Origin: Gyrodactylus bullatarudis | Taxonomy: Eukaryota > Platyhelminthes > Monogenea > Gyrodactylidea > Gyrodactylidae | Assembly (NCBI GenBank): GCA_012064415.1 | Contig: SSNU01000172.1 | Location: 62,001-126,000, forward strand | Direction of reading: 5' to 3' | Length of the DNA stretch: 64,000 nucleotides | Shown here: one piece after another, positions 21,251-31,917 of the stretch | Numbering within the stretch: position 1 is the first letter of the stretch | Layout: each line of letters begins with the position of its first letter | Notes under the pieces: model-generated | Databases searched by the model: none | What the model saw: only the letters and a program-made list of their open reading frames with translations | Told to the model about the DNA's origin: nothing | Made by a program: the position numbers and the translations under genes

Positions 21251-24200
21251 GTGACATCGGTCAGTTGATGGAGGGAAGAAAGCATCAAGTCTGTTTTATT
21301 TTTCGGCAATAATATGGAATTCACATTGGATTCGAACCCCATTTGTTGAATTTTTCATAACAGACTAATTCTTTGCTGAATATTTGTATGGTTTGGGCGA
21401 GGGTTGAAAATACCGCGAGTTTTTAATCTTTTATTACTGAATTTCTGATTATCTGATTATTCAAATGAGATTATCTAATCAACAATCTATTCGATAGTCT
21501 GGTTTTAGATCAAATCTGACCTTTTTTGTCTTTCAAGTAATTCAAACCTCCAAAGAGAGAACGAACAAATGAATGAATGAATAGAGATTTTACAACTTCC
21601 TTGATTAGTTTTGAAATGATTTTGATGTATTCATTAATTTTGCTTCTGGATGGATCATGATAATAATAATATTAACAACGATATTTATAATTAGGATCAG
21701 ATCAACATGTTTCCTAGCAAATGATCAACTTCCTATTTTATCTTCTATCTTTCGATGAAAATTCGTAGACAACACTTGAAAGAGTATCTCGAATCAATAT
21801 CCACATATCCATGTTAATAATCTAGATTGAATTACATTAAATGATTTTTGAGTACTGCTTAGGCTACAACAGTTTTGAGAAAAAACCATTACTTCTGGTA
21901 AAAGTAGGAGGAGAATCAATAGTCTTCATGTGTTAACCATTCTCAACTCACACAAACAGGTTTACATTAATTGTATGAAAAAATAGAAAAATGTTATGTG
22001 AAATTTCTTTGAATAAGAAAAAGATGTGTGAATTTCATTCCATATTTTAAGAAATTCATTCAATTATACAGAATGTGTATCAGTTCTGAATAGAAATTTT
22101 CTTCTGGGATGATAATAATATTTTAGTAGTCGTAGTAAGTTTATAGATATTTTCTCTCCAAAGCACAATCATGTGATGGGATGCAGTTGGAGAGAAATAA
22201 TTGATTCGTTCTTAGACTGTCTTTTTCTAATGTTCTTGATCCAGATTCTTTTTTATGAAAGAAAAAAATTATTATCGTCAACAATTGCTTCACCTGCTTC
22301 CTTCCTTACTGAATAGGTTATCTCTTAGTTTCAATAAGAAAATGTGGGAGAAAATAAATAATCTGAATAGCTAATAAACTAATTTACTAAAACTCTTTCT
22401 TAACCAAGAGAGAAAAATTTATTTATCCTCGTGTTAACGAGATTCCCCTTAACCCCAAAAAAAACAAGATTCTTGATGAAATGGAGGTTTAGATGACCAA
22501 TGGTTGAGAATTATTCTCTTCTTTGTTGATTTTAATTCATGATTGACCGGGATAATTAAATAGTCAATCTTATTTTTGTTGGGGCCTTGAGTGGGTAAAC
22601 AAAAAAGAAGAAAAAATTATTTTTTGAATACAGTATTTGATTTTCTTCTAGTCTGTGGTTGATATGAGAATGTGAAGATGACTTTTATTCAAAATAATTA
22701 ATTTATAGATGTTACCAATTGTAGATGGTTCTCAATAGGCTAGGGTTTGGTTTCAATAGTAAATTCCAGAAAAAATTTCTCCATCATTTCAAACTATTCC
22801 TTATCTTGTTGAGAAAAGAGTAATTCCGTATAATCTTATTTGAGAGAGGTTAACTAAGATCACGATTTTGAACTTAATTACTGTGGTTTTGTAAACTGTT
22901 CATTTGTGAAATTTTTTTACAAACGAATTTAAAACGATGTATATTGGGATTTTCACTTTCACCTTTCAAAAAAGGTATTTTAGAAAGATTAATTTTTAAG
23001 ATTTCGAGCTGGCACCGAATTCTTATTTTTGAACTGGGAAAATTTATTGATATCAAAGTGAACTAGATAAGAAAATCAGATTTGCTAAATCTTAACTCAT
23101 TTTCTTGCTTGACAAATTGATGAAAATTTATTTAGAAATCTAGTGTCAATAACCGTTTTTCTTCTCTAGTTTCGATCATTTAATTAGCAAAAGCGGACAA
23201 TCCCCATCGAATAAGAGTTTTTGATTTTTGGAAAAAATCTCAACTTCATTCCAAATCAATCTATCAAGTGAATAGAATATAATTTAAAACTACTATTTCA
23301 TCAAGCATAAAAAAGACCAAAGCAATGAGATGTGGTGTGGAATAAGGGTAGAATAACTTTATTTACGATATAACGAGTTTCCTAATGAACTGTAAAAAAG
23401 CACTTGTTATTTGTGAGAGCAACTCGATTACCAAATGAGTATTAAATGATTAAATTGCTATGACTAGGGGAAAAATACAGGAAAATAGGATGGATAAATG
23501 AATGAAATGATCCATCCCAAATCGATGTGTATATTTTGTTCTACATTTTATGCATCATTAAATTAATTAATTACTTCAAAGAATATTCATCAGAGACTCT
23601 TTATGTAGAAGTGGATATGAATTATAATAATATACAGAGGGATGGATTCAGAGAGTATATAACAGGGGAGTGAATGAGCGAGAGAGAGACAGGGATGTGA
23701 CTCTTATTTAGTTATTTCATTTCAGAGGTAAACGATAAAAAAAACACTCTTTTTGCTACTAAAGTAGGCAATAATAATAGATTTATGTGTGGGAGAAATT
23801 TAAAATTGAAATGGAGAAAAAACATTTCATTCGTAATGTTACCAATCCAAAAGGCTGGCCTGTATAACGAGAGAGCGACAGAGTGGACAAAGAAGAAAAA
23901 ATTAATTTATTCATGCATTCAGAGAATGTGTGTGCTGTGTAAATAAAAGTCTTTTACAAATTCCATGGAGGAAGAGGAAAAATTCAATTAAATTCTCAAA
24001 TCGGAGGAGATTTTACGAAATCCAAGATGATTCTTAATCAAGGATAATTACTTGACCATAATTTATGAGAAAACATTGTCTTTTGGGTTTTAAAACACTT
24101 TTCTGACTCCATTGATGCATTAATTTTTAATTTCGAAAATAAATCGTTGAAGAAGAAACTTTGGCTATTCCCCTATTTCTGGCCAGATTCCATCTTTTTT

Positions 24201-26468
24201 AAAATGATAAAATTTTTTCCTAGCTTTAGTTTAGTAGAAATTTTTAATGTGGTTCTAATGATGTGTAACACTTAAAAGTCAAAAAGCAATTATCTTTAGA
24301 ATTTTTGAAAGCTGTAAATTTATTGTAATGATTTCGATTTTGTGAGCCTATTTCGACATCATCCCTGTGAAAAGCTTTAATCAAAAAGAAACTTTACATC
24401 TAGAATCCTTAGGTATTAAAGCATCATTGCTCATGTAGACAGCTGAGAATTTTCTAAAAACTGTTTTTAAAAAACTAACCTTCATAAAAGAATATGCTTT
24501 TGTAATCATAACTAAGGAATATGATGATATGAAATGAGCTTAGTATTTACCCCGCGCCATTTTAAGTAACTTTAATTAAGTCATATATTGGAAATAGGAA
24601 TATAAAAAAATCGCAAGCAAGCTATTGAGGAATTTAAATTATTCTTTCATCTTGTATCCATCGCGTACCAGAAGCGTTTGAAGAGGAGTCTTTGATAAGA
24701 TACGGAAATTATGTCAGAAATAATGAGAGAGAATAAAATTTTAATCAGTTAATTCTTGGATAATTATAATTAGATGATTTCGAAGATATTCCCACCACAT
24801 CAAGCATTCACTTGTAAATTGCTAAGTGAGAAATTAAATTACTTGTACTTGTGTGTGTTGAAAATTTACTATCAAATGCATTGAGGGGAAGAGATTTTTT
24901 TACGCTTCTTTTCTCCATAAATTATTATTAGACAAACAAAGTTTTTCAAGAAAATCATTTGATAAAAATCAATAGTTAAATTGTAAAGATTTGTACAACT
25001 TTTCGGCTTGTAAGATTTTTAGATTTTCCCCTCATCTACAAATTCTACTAGCTAGGTAGAAAAAACTAAAGCTAGCTAAAGATACTAGTAACAAGTTTAA
25101 CTGAATTGCCAGGGAGTCTTGAGATTAACGGTAACATATATATGTTGTGGCTTCAAATTTGAATATTTTTCTTTCAACAACTAATTGGCTCATTTCATTA
25201 TAATGGGAATCAAAATGTATTTGAGTTCCTGAGAAAAATATTTAGGAAAAATTTAGTTGAGATCATTTGAAATACATGAATTTTATTTTCCTATACATTG
25301 TTTGTCTAATAGCTGAAATGTAAGCCTTGAAAGGTTGATAATCATTATTAATCAATATATATTTGATCATTAGAATTATTTCGAATGAATGGATTAAAAA
25401 GGGATTAATCCCCGAATACTGTGTAATATACATAAATAGACGAATGAGTCGAATAAATAATGATGTATCCGCTGATCTAATCAGATATATATATAAAAAG
25501 TACTCAGAGAGGATATTCATTTCGTAAAAATGTATAAGCCTCAACACATGAATCATGATTCAGGCAGTTGAATGAAGAAAATACTCCTACAGAGGACACA
25601 TAGCTTCATGAAAAATTATTATTCAAAATACAAGAATGTGAAGGAGGAGAATGTGGCAAGAAGAAAATTCATGTCACGAATCTAACATCTATCGCACACA
25701 TTGCAATACAGTCTCATTTTTCACTAATTAGATTTTGTAGCATACTCCTCAGATTAATTACAGTATCCCATTTTCTGTCTTGTACATTCTTCTATTTTTA
25801 TCATTATCACAAAAGAATTCCTTCCCAAGCATAAAGATGACCGAATTTTGTCCAATTTGATGACACTATAAACTTGGACAACAATGAAATTGATTTTTGT
25901 AGCATTGAAACGGAGTTATTCATTGTAAGTTCAAATTTCTATACCTGAGTCCAAACAAACAAAGAGTCAGTGTGTTTTCTATTCTCACTTACTTACTTAA
26001 GTGCTGCCGAATTCAGGCAGAAATTTTAATTGAAAATAGTATCTCAAAAAATTTCATGGCGAAATTTCCATTTCTACTATTAAGTAGGTACCGGGTATAT
26101 CATTTCTTCAGTAAGTTTCTTCAATGATCAATGATGGTAAAATTGATCTTTATTAGTCCCTTTAAACTTGCAGCCAGTGATTTTAGAGAAAATAATTCCT
26201 GGATTTCATGTATATTTAAGCTCAAGATGTGTGACTTAAGAGTATAGAAACAGATATTTGGTTGAAAGACCAACGAATTAGAGAGGACTTGAAGGTTTAA
26301 GGGGTTTAATTTCGAGCCTCGAGAGTGTTAATTTTGTATCAATCCCAAATTGGGCAAAAAGGGAACCATTCATTTCTGTAAGAGAGTACTTGCACTCAAA
26401 CAGTTAAAATTTATTTAATCAGTTTGAGAAATAAAAAAGAACATTTCCGAATCAGTGAAAAGTGTAAA
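21251..26468. other. PDE4 intron, few features
   Basis: Long AT-rich intron. A short match to the FB-A foldback family is possible at about 22,985-23,060. A small GAGA-rich tract is near 23,680. An open frame at 25,263-25,556 (minus) has no recognisable domain. Nothing else can be supported. Confidence 0.4.
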
Positions 26469-26716
26469 ATTAGTTTTATAATAAAATTTATTAAAACTTA
26501 GGTCAATATTAGAATTCTCAGCCATGGTCATCCAAACGTTTCGACGGTGATTGTCTTCACACGCCTTCTTCAGTGGTACAACAAGTTTGTCAAAAAACAA
26601 TTTACTATTTATATACTTTCATGATCTCATACCTATCAGTTTTGTCCAATCAGATGAGAGAATCATAGGTCAGCCTCTTGTATTATTCTTTAATAAATTT
26701 TATTATAAAAAAAGGA
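26469..26716. repeat. Small repeat with short inverted ends around a hammerhead motif
   Basis: TTTTATAATAAAATTTATTAAA at the left and its complement TTTAATAAATTTTATTATAAAA at the right enclose about 200 bp. The interior holds the hammerhead-like motif at 26,531-26,580 and no coding sequence. Confidence 0.45.
26531..26580 (-). ncRNA. Hammerhead-like ribozyme motif (Penelope-type)
   Basis: Minus strand: CCA, CTGAAGA (26,573-26,567), stem-loop, GAAAC (26,542-26,538), GTT, TGG. CCA/TGG gives a three-pair stem I and ACGU a palindromic stem III. Stem II is GGCG-T-GTGA / TCAC-CGTC with an AGACAA loop: eight pairs and one bulged T. The stem sequence is entirely different from the 9,970 motif, but the bulge sits at a similar place, which suggests conserved structure. 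Confidence 0.5.
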
Positions 26717-27229
26717 CATTCTTAGCACGAAGAAAGGTTTATTCGTCCCAATATCCTTAGATTAAGGACAAATTTAAATTTATTTTTGCTATAGAATCCA
26801 TTTTTTTTATGATTAGTTTCTTTCATGTCTGGAAAACAAATTTTGTAACCTTTGTTATTATTTTAGCTTGATGAATCGTGTGCAATTTGAAAATATTCTT
26901 TCAGAGTAAGCTCCGGAATATTCCTGATTCAGAGAAAAATTTTGATTCGGTAAAATAAATTTACAGAAATTTTAAAGGTATTTTTAAAAAAAATGCAAAA
27001 TTTTGAAAATCTGTAAATGTTTTGCTGTAAATAAGTAGGATAACTTCTTCTATGGATCAAGTATCGTTTTTCATGGTGTTATTTTATTGAGTAAATTAAT
27101 GTTTGATATCTTTCTATTTTTGAGCTAAAATTTATAATTTCGATTGAATAAAAAATACAACGGAAAGTTCATAGGTCAAAATAGATTTTTTGTGAGGAAG
27201 AATGAAATCAAATACTCACTCATTCTTAC

Positions 27230-27327
27230 TGCTAGCTCCAGTTAGTTTCATCAGCATTATCCGAACTTTTCTTAGACTGACCAAAACTTGGGCGAATGGC
27301 GTAAAGATGAGGCTCTCGTTTGTGAAT
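27230..27327 (-). CDS. PDE4: PDE4 exon: UCR1 core
   Basis: 98 bp. Acceptor TTCTTCAAG; the donor is AGCA|GTAAGA, chosen over a nearby GTGAGT because only this one keeps the frame with the next exon. It encodes ESLIFTPFAQVLVSLRKVR, matching PDE4 UCR1 (DDLIVTPFAQVLASLRTVR). UCR1 carries the helix that binds UCR2 and transmits the effect of PKA phosphorylation. The downstream half (IMLMKLTGAS) differs from the usual NNFAALTNL. Its first base completes a phase-2 codon from either the exon at 38,861 or the alternative first exon at 27,511. Confidence 0.94.
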
Positions 27328-27510
27328 CTTGAAGAAATATTATTGCTATGATTAATTTCTAATTAAATTTAAAAATTGAACCAATTTTTGAAAAAAGTAA
27401 ACATTTTTCTCGCTGAAATCGAATCTCAATCCTACCCCATCTTACGTGAAAGAAGATATCTTGTTCAACCTATCTTTTAAATCATGTATAAAAAAGGTGA
27501 TTAAATTTAC

Positions 27511-28097
27511 AGGAAATGGCTGGATGACTCCTCGTGATGACTGCTATGTAATCCACTATTGTTATTTGTGTTATTATTAATATTATTACGATTTGTTGAA
27601 GACCTAACGATCATGGAGCCTCTACGCAGAGGGAATTTATTTGAATAGCTCAAATTGGCGCTAGTAGAATGTTGACTATTCGAGTTAATTGGTCGATAAC
27701 GAAAAGACATTGAATTGTAGGACTTTTTAATCCTTATAGTACTGGAACGCATTTCTCTTGTTCGATGACGTAGAATTGGCGGTTCAGATGAGGGATCAGT
27801 TTGGTTCATTTTCTCACAAATTTCCTTACTAATCTGTGTATTATCAGTTTCACAAGCAACTTCGAGGCTAATCTTTTTCTCTGACTTCCTATCGTGTTTT
27901 TCATCAGAGCATGATGGTAAGAATGGTACTTCCATTTGATCTGTCTGAGTTTCCTGTGTCGACAATATAATTTTATCTGTATTATCTGTTTCAGAACCTT
28001 TATCGGGCTTATTTGTTGTTGGTTTTGCTGTAGTTGTTTCACGGAGAATTCTCTTTTCTCTACACTTTGTTTTACATCCACAAAAGAGACTTTTCAT
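27511..28097 (-). CDS. PDE4: PDE4 alternative first exon (isoform-specific N-terminus)
   Basis: Begins at an ATG preceded in frame by a TAA about 50 bases upstream, with no AG acceptor between, so it is a true first exon. It ends in phase 2 at donor CCT|GTAAAT and joins in frame to the UCR1 exon 183 bp away. It encodes 195 residues that I cannot match to a known PDE4 N-terminus: a Cys-rich start (MKSLFCGCKTKC), an acidic Thr/Gln/Asp-rich middle, then a basic Ser-rich part with FPLRRGSMIVRSST (an R-R-x-S site for PKA) and an Asn-rich run. The paired Cys near the N-terminus could be lipidated and anchor the isoform at membranes; this is inference. A TATA-like TATATATA lies near 28,212-28,222. 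Confidence 0.72.
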
Positions 28098-28939
28098 TTT
28101 AGTTTTTATAATAATAATAGCAACAATGCGAGAAAATCCATGTGAAACATGTTAATTCAATTGCTTCATTATTTGTTAAAATGTTGCTTATAATATCAAT
28201 AAAAAGAATATAATATATATAAGAGGGAAAGAGATGTGAAAACTAATTTGATATTTTCGTAGAATGAAATAAATCTAAATAGATCAAGCTGCATCTTTGT
28301 AAGGGAATTTTTCCATTATGAACCAATCAGAATTGTCGATAGTCAAAAAAGACAAACATTGGCTTAGAGAAACATCAATACACAATCTAACACACAAACT
28401 CTTTTTCAATGTTGGTCCAACAGAAGAAGAAAATATTTTTTCTTTTCTCATACCGCAAGTATCATGTAAATGATTGGTATGTTTAAAAAAGAGAGATTTT
28501 TATTCCTAAAATTATAATCATCAAGTTGTAATTAGAATATTTCCCTCTGGTTCAAAAATCATAATTTTTCATTTGCAATAAGACAGAGGGAGGCTATGAG
28601 AGAAATTATATACATTTGAAAATTAATTGTTAAGAAAAATCAGTAACAGACTGCAAAACAACTTAGATACTGAAAATTTAAGATAATGGGGCTGAAATTT
28701 TCCCCAACTACAGAAGACCCTTGTGACTTTGCTTAGGAAATGCGTAAAAATAACAAATCAGCAATTTATTCTTAATGATGAATTCTGGATTTGTTTTCTT
28801 CTTTCTGAACAAGCTTAAATATCAATTACATTCTTGAGCCTGACTAGTAAAATTATAGCATAATAGAGAACTTGGATAGTTTGCGATAGTATGTTCTAAA
28901 ATAAGACTCATGTTGAAATGTTTTAAGATTTGATCAAAG
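28098..28939. other. Putative promoter region and intron upstream of alternative first exon
   Basis: AT-rich; holds the in-frame stop and 5' untranslated sequence of the exon ending at 28,097 and a TATA-like run near 28,212-28,222 on the minus strand. Promoter function is inferred only from the exon position. Confidence 0.3.
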
Positions 28940-28976
28940 AGGTCATATATATGACATCTGGTATCGAAAGGGTTAA
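28940..28976. mobile_element. Solo piggyBac-type end at TTAA
   Basis: The element side reads, on the minus strand, TTAA then CCCTTTCGATACCAG followed by the palindrome GTCATATATATGAC. TTAA target, CCCTTTC terminus and a subterminal palindrome are the piggyBac layout. No matching opposite end was found at lower coordinates, so the element is either very decayed or a chance partial match. Confidence 0.4.
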
Positions 28977-29283
28977 CATGAGGCTGAGTTGGTTAATTCG
29001 ATTTTATTCAACTTGAAATTTATTCTTTATGAATCATAAAAATATATCCAGTTTGATTACGTGAAGACAAGCCATCTGTGTCATTCCAATGAGATCTACG
29101 CTCTCTAGTGTATCAGCTAGACGCGTTTTCAAAAAAAATTACTAACTAAAAATTACTGCTTTTATCAATGTTGTTTGGTAGGCAATATCAAATTTATGCT
29201 CTCTGTAAGTTTTTGCTGTTCGAAGATGAAAACGTGAACAGTGTTTAGATAAGAAATTAGATATTACTGGGTGCTTAATGATA

Positions 29284-29604
29284 TTAAATATTGAGAATAT
29301 TTAGTACCTTGGCAAAATCACTCTTGATATCTATTTTACTTTCTCTAGGAAGAGAAAGATATGCAACAGTTAGTCGATCATTAATTTCCAATACTTTATT
29401 TGAAACTAGCTGCTCGTAGACATGTGGATGGCCAAGTTTCAAATGTTTCTGACCATTTTCGATCTTTCCCTTGGTATGCACTATGAATTTTGACTCGTCA
29501 CAAATATTACACTCGAGAATTTCATTGTTTAATTTGTCTTCTATTTTCTTTGAGCCAAGAACAGTGAAAAAGTAACTATATGTAGCATATTGATTTCTAG
29601 GCAT
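29284..29604 (-). pseudogene. BED-type zinc finger fragment (hAT-like)
   Basis: 106 codons from an ATG. The centre has CNICDES...GQKHLKLGHPHVY: Cys-x2-Cys and His-x4-His spacing of a BED finger, preceded by a YFFTVLG segment as in BED domains. BED fingers bind DNA at the N-terminus of hAT-type transposases and of host genes derived from them. No DDE or dimerisation domain follows, so it is probably a leftover of a transposon, though a small domesticated gene cannot be excluded. Confidence 0.5.
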
Positions 29605-30310
29605 CTTGGTATATATTTAAGTACTTTGATTTGTTTTATAAATTTTAATTAATTTTATAAATAAATATTTATTAAGATTTTGTGTTATGATCTTATTATA
29701 ATAACACCTTTCTACACTATATATGATGGATACTTTATAATTTCGGATTTTAAAATTAGACCAAAATCAAATTCAAAAATAAGAAATGGTATCTTTTGAA
29801 TTCGGTTTTTTCGCTTTTTGGAAACCGAAATTCTCTTTGGGGATTGAAAATCAATGTTTACTTCAATTAGAATAGAATCTTTAGATAGGAACTGTTTGAT
29901 CTCAATTGAATGATATAACGAGAAAATTTTTTCATTAATTAGGGGAAACATAATAGATAAATCCGAACAAATAACATGATATTTTTTTGTTTATTTATAG
30001 TTGAAAGTATGTCAACATTCAGTTTAATTTCACTCATAAGAAACAATTTTTATTAAAGACAAATAAAAATAATGATACGTTTTCTTGGAATTCTCCAGTA
30101 CACAAAGAGAGTTGATAAATTATTAATGTTTGTAATTCTATCATAGAGGAAATTTTAGAAGGTTTCCCCTTTATAATAAAAGATATCTTGATGAGAGATC
30201 TATCATCAAAACTCTTTTTAGCTTGACTGGAGAATCATTATTCTCTCAGAAAAGCCTAAATGTCAATCAAAAGTGTTTCTATATGACTAACCAGCTCGCA
30301 TTTTCATCAC
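29605..30310. other. PDE4 intron, no feature recognised
   Basis: AT-rich sequence with one short minus-strand open frame (29,712-29,951) lacking any domain. No repeat arms seen. Confidence 0.4.
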
Positions 30311-30369
30311 TAGAGCCTCAAAAAATATTATCTGATACATGATGTTTCGATAAAATGAATTTTAATACT
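30311..30369. repeat. hAT-like MITE, left part, split by the Gypsy insertion
   Basis: Starts TAGAGCCTCAAAAAATATT, the same end as the hAT MITE at 51,793. It is interrupted at ATACT by the LTR element; the rest resumes at 36,548 with ACTTTATCGCGAATTCACC, which matches 51,889 onward (ACTTTATTGCAATTCACC). The copy at 51.8 kb is uninterrupted, which confirms the insertion. Confidence 0.65.
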
Positions 30370-30522
30370 TAATATAAGCAAAGATGTTAATTGGAATGGG
30401 AATATAAGTATATTATCCCGCCTCTTTATTGATCATATAAACAAGCTTAATTGAGTTTTATCTAGTCTTGTTTATTCCATTGAATTATGGAACTAATACA
30501 AATGTTTTACAGATATATATCA
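30370..30522 (-). repeat. 3' LTR of the Gypsy element
   Basis: On the minus strand it starts TGATATATATCTG and ends CTTATATTA, where the other LTR has CTTATATCA, the only difference between the two. The purine tract GAAGAGGAAA just inside (30,523-30,532) is the plus-strand primer site. The first three LTR bases, TGA, also form the stop codon of pol. Confidence 0.92.
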
Positions 30523-31272
30523 TTTCCTCTTCGTCGATTTCCCTTCCATAGTCTCTACTAGTCTCTGGGTAGGCTTTCGGTCTCGTTCCGAGCGTCTGAG
30601 CTGTACTGTCTCCCTGACTTCCGATCTTGGCTCTTGATCGTCCTCACTGCTTTCTAATCTTGATTCTTGCTCGTCCTCATTTGTTGATCTTGAGCTGAGA
30701 TACACTTCATTTTCTGAATCTTCCAATTCCCAATAATCTGCTCTATGTACTAGTCTACCACGGTCATCTTTCGCCGTATTATTCCCGAGCTTCACAATTG
30801 ATCCCTTCTTTATGCCTTTGTTTTCTACAAATATGTCTGCGCCTCTTGGTTTAGTATGATCACTCGCTAGCTGCCTTTCGATTGAGTTTGCCATTCTTTC
30901 AACGAAAACCAAGTCGTTCGGTGTGCTCCCATATGCATTGGGCTGCGTTTTGTGAGTTCTTACGTATTTTTCTGCTAGATCATGAAAAAATACGCTTGGT
31001 TCTTTTGCCGCGTACTTCTTAAAATCTCTAATAGCCTTCTCTGCCAGTCCGTTGGACTGATGATGCCCTGGCTGTGTGAATTTGTGTACAATCTTCCTTT
31101 CCTCCATGAAGGCTTTGAACTCTTGACTAGCGAAGTTCGTGCCATTGTCTGATACTATGATGAGAGGGTCTTGCATGTATCTGGTGATGTTTGTTATAGC
31201 CTGCACGGCCGTTTTTGGTCTCAAATCCTTGATTGGGTACACTTCCGTCCAATTTGAGTACGCGTCCACCAC
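30520..31272 (-). pseudogene. Gypsy integrase catalytic core and C-terminus
   Basis: 250 codons open to the LTR. DDE core: the first Asp in VDAYSNWTEV, the second in VSDNGTNFAS, the Glu in HHQSNGLAEKAI, with the expected spacing. A C-terminal charged tail with RLVHRADYWELED and an Arg/Lys-rich end (RRSERDRKP) follows. The upstream zinc finger and about 50 residues before the first Asp are missing because the FB-A MITE sits directly before VDAYSNW. The stop codon TGA overlaps the LTR. It integrates element cDNA in an intact copy; this one cannot encode a full enzyme. Confidence 0.88.
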
Positions 31273-31917
31273 TCACTTTTACCATTTGAAGAAAAAAAAT
31301 CTAAAAAAAATTATTTTTATGAAAAATATGGTCATTTTTCAAATTCCCATTTGGCACCAAAATCACATTTTTTTCGAACTTTGAGCTGAAAGTTTTTGTT
31401 GATTCGAAAGTGGGAGGCTGATCGAAAGAGTTTTTTCAGGATCAAGATTAGACACGAAAATCAATTCAACTAAATCTTATCTGATGAATAACCTCATTAT
31501 CGTTTGGGAGCGGAATTTCGTTTTTTTGATCATTTTCACTACTTGAAAATCAATGAAATTTTGATAATTCAAAATCTCTCGAAAATGGGGTTACTGTCGA
31601 TAACTTGACGGTGCTAGTCAGCTTTCTTGTCTAATCTTGATCCTGAAAATCAATTTTTGATCCCTCTCCCACTTTCAAATCAACAAATATTTTCAGCTCA
31701 AAGTTCGAAAAAATGTGATTTTGGTGCCAGATGGGAATTTGAAAAATGACCATATTTTTCATAAAAATAATTTTTTTTAGATTTTTTTTCTTCAAATGGT
31801 AAAAGTGAGCAGCATGAGTAGGATTCCAGAAAATCTTTAAAAAATTCGAATTCTTGATGAAAATATCAAGATTTCTGTAAAAATCATAGATTCCCAACTT
31901 CATATCAACCAACTTTA
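31270..31917. mobile_element. Foldback MITE FB-A inserted in the integrase region
   Basis: Inverted arms at about 31,270-31,440 and 31,620-31,917 share TTTTTCAAATTCCCAT and ATTTTGGTGCCA-type segments. The right arm is complete (AAAATCATAGATTCCCAACT, then ATCAACCAACTTTAG); the left arm starts abruptly at ACTCACTTTTACC and lacks about 100 bp. The missing arm end coincides with missing integrase coding sequence, so insertion or a later deletion removed both. Confidence 0.8.

Noticed and set aside
21310..21330. GGGTTCGAATCC-like tRNA T-arm (B box) on the minus strand
   Set aside because: No A box, anticodon arm or acceptor stem is found at the needed distance, so there is no tRNA gene. It could be a chance match or a remnant of a tRNA-derived SINE.
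27220..27230. Alternative donor GTGAGT at the end of the UCR1 exon
   Set aside because: It would place a stop codon at the start of the next exon; the nearby GTAAGA donor keeps the UCR1-UCR2 frame.
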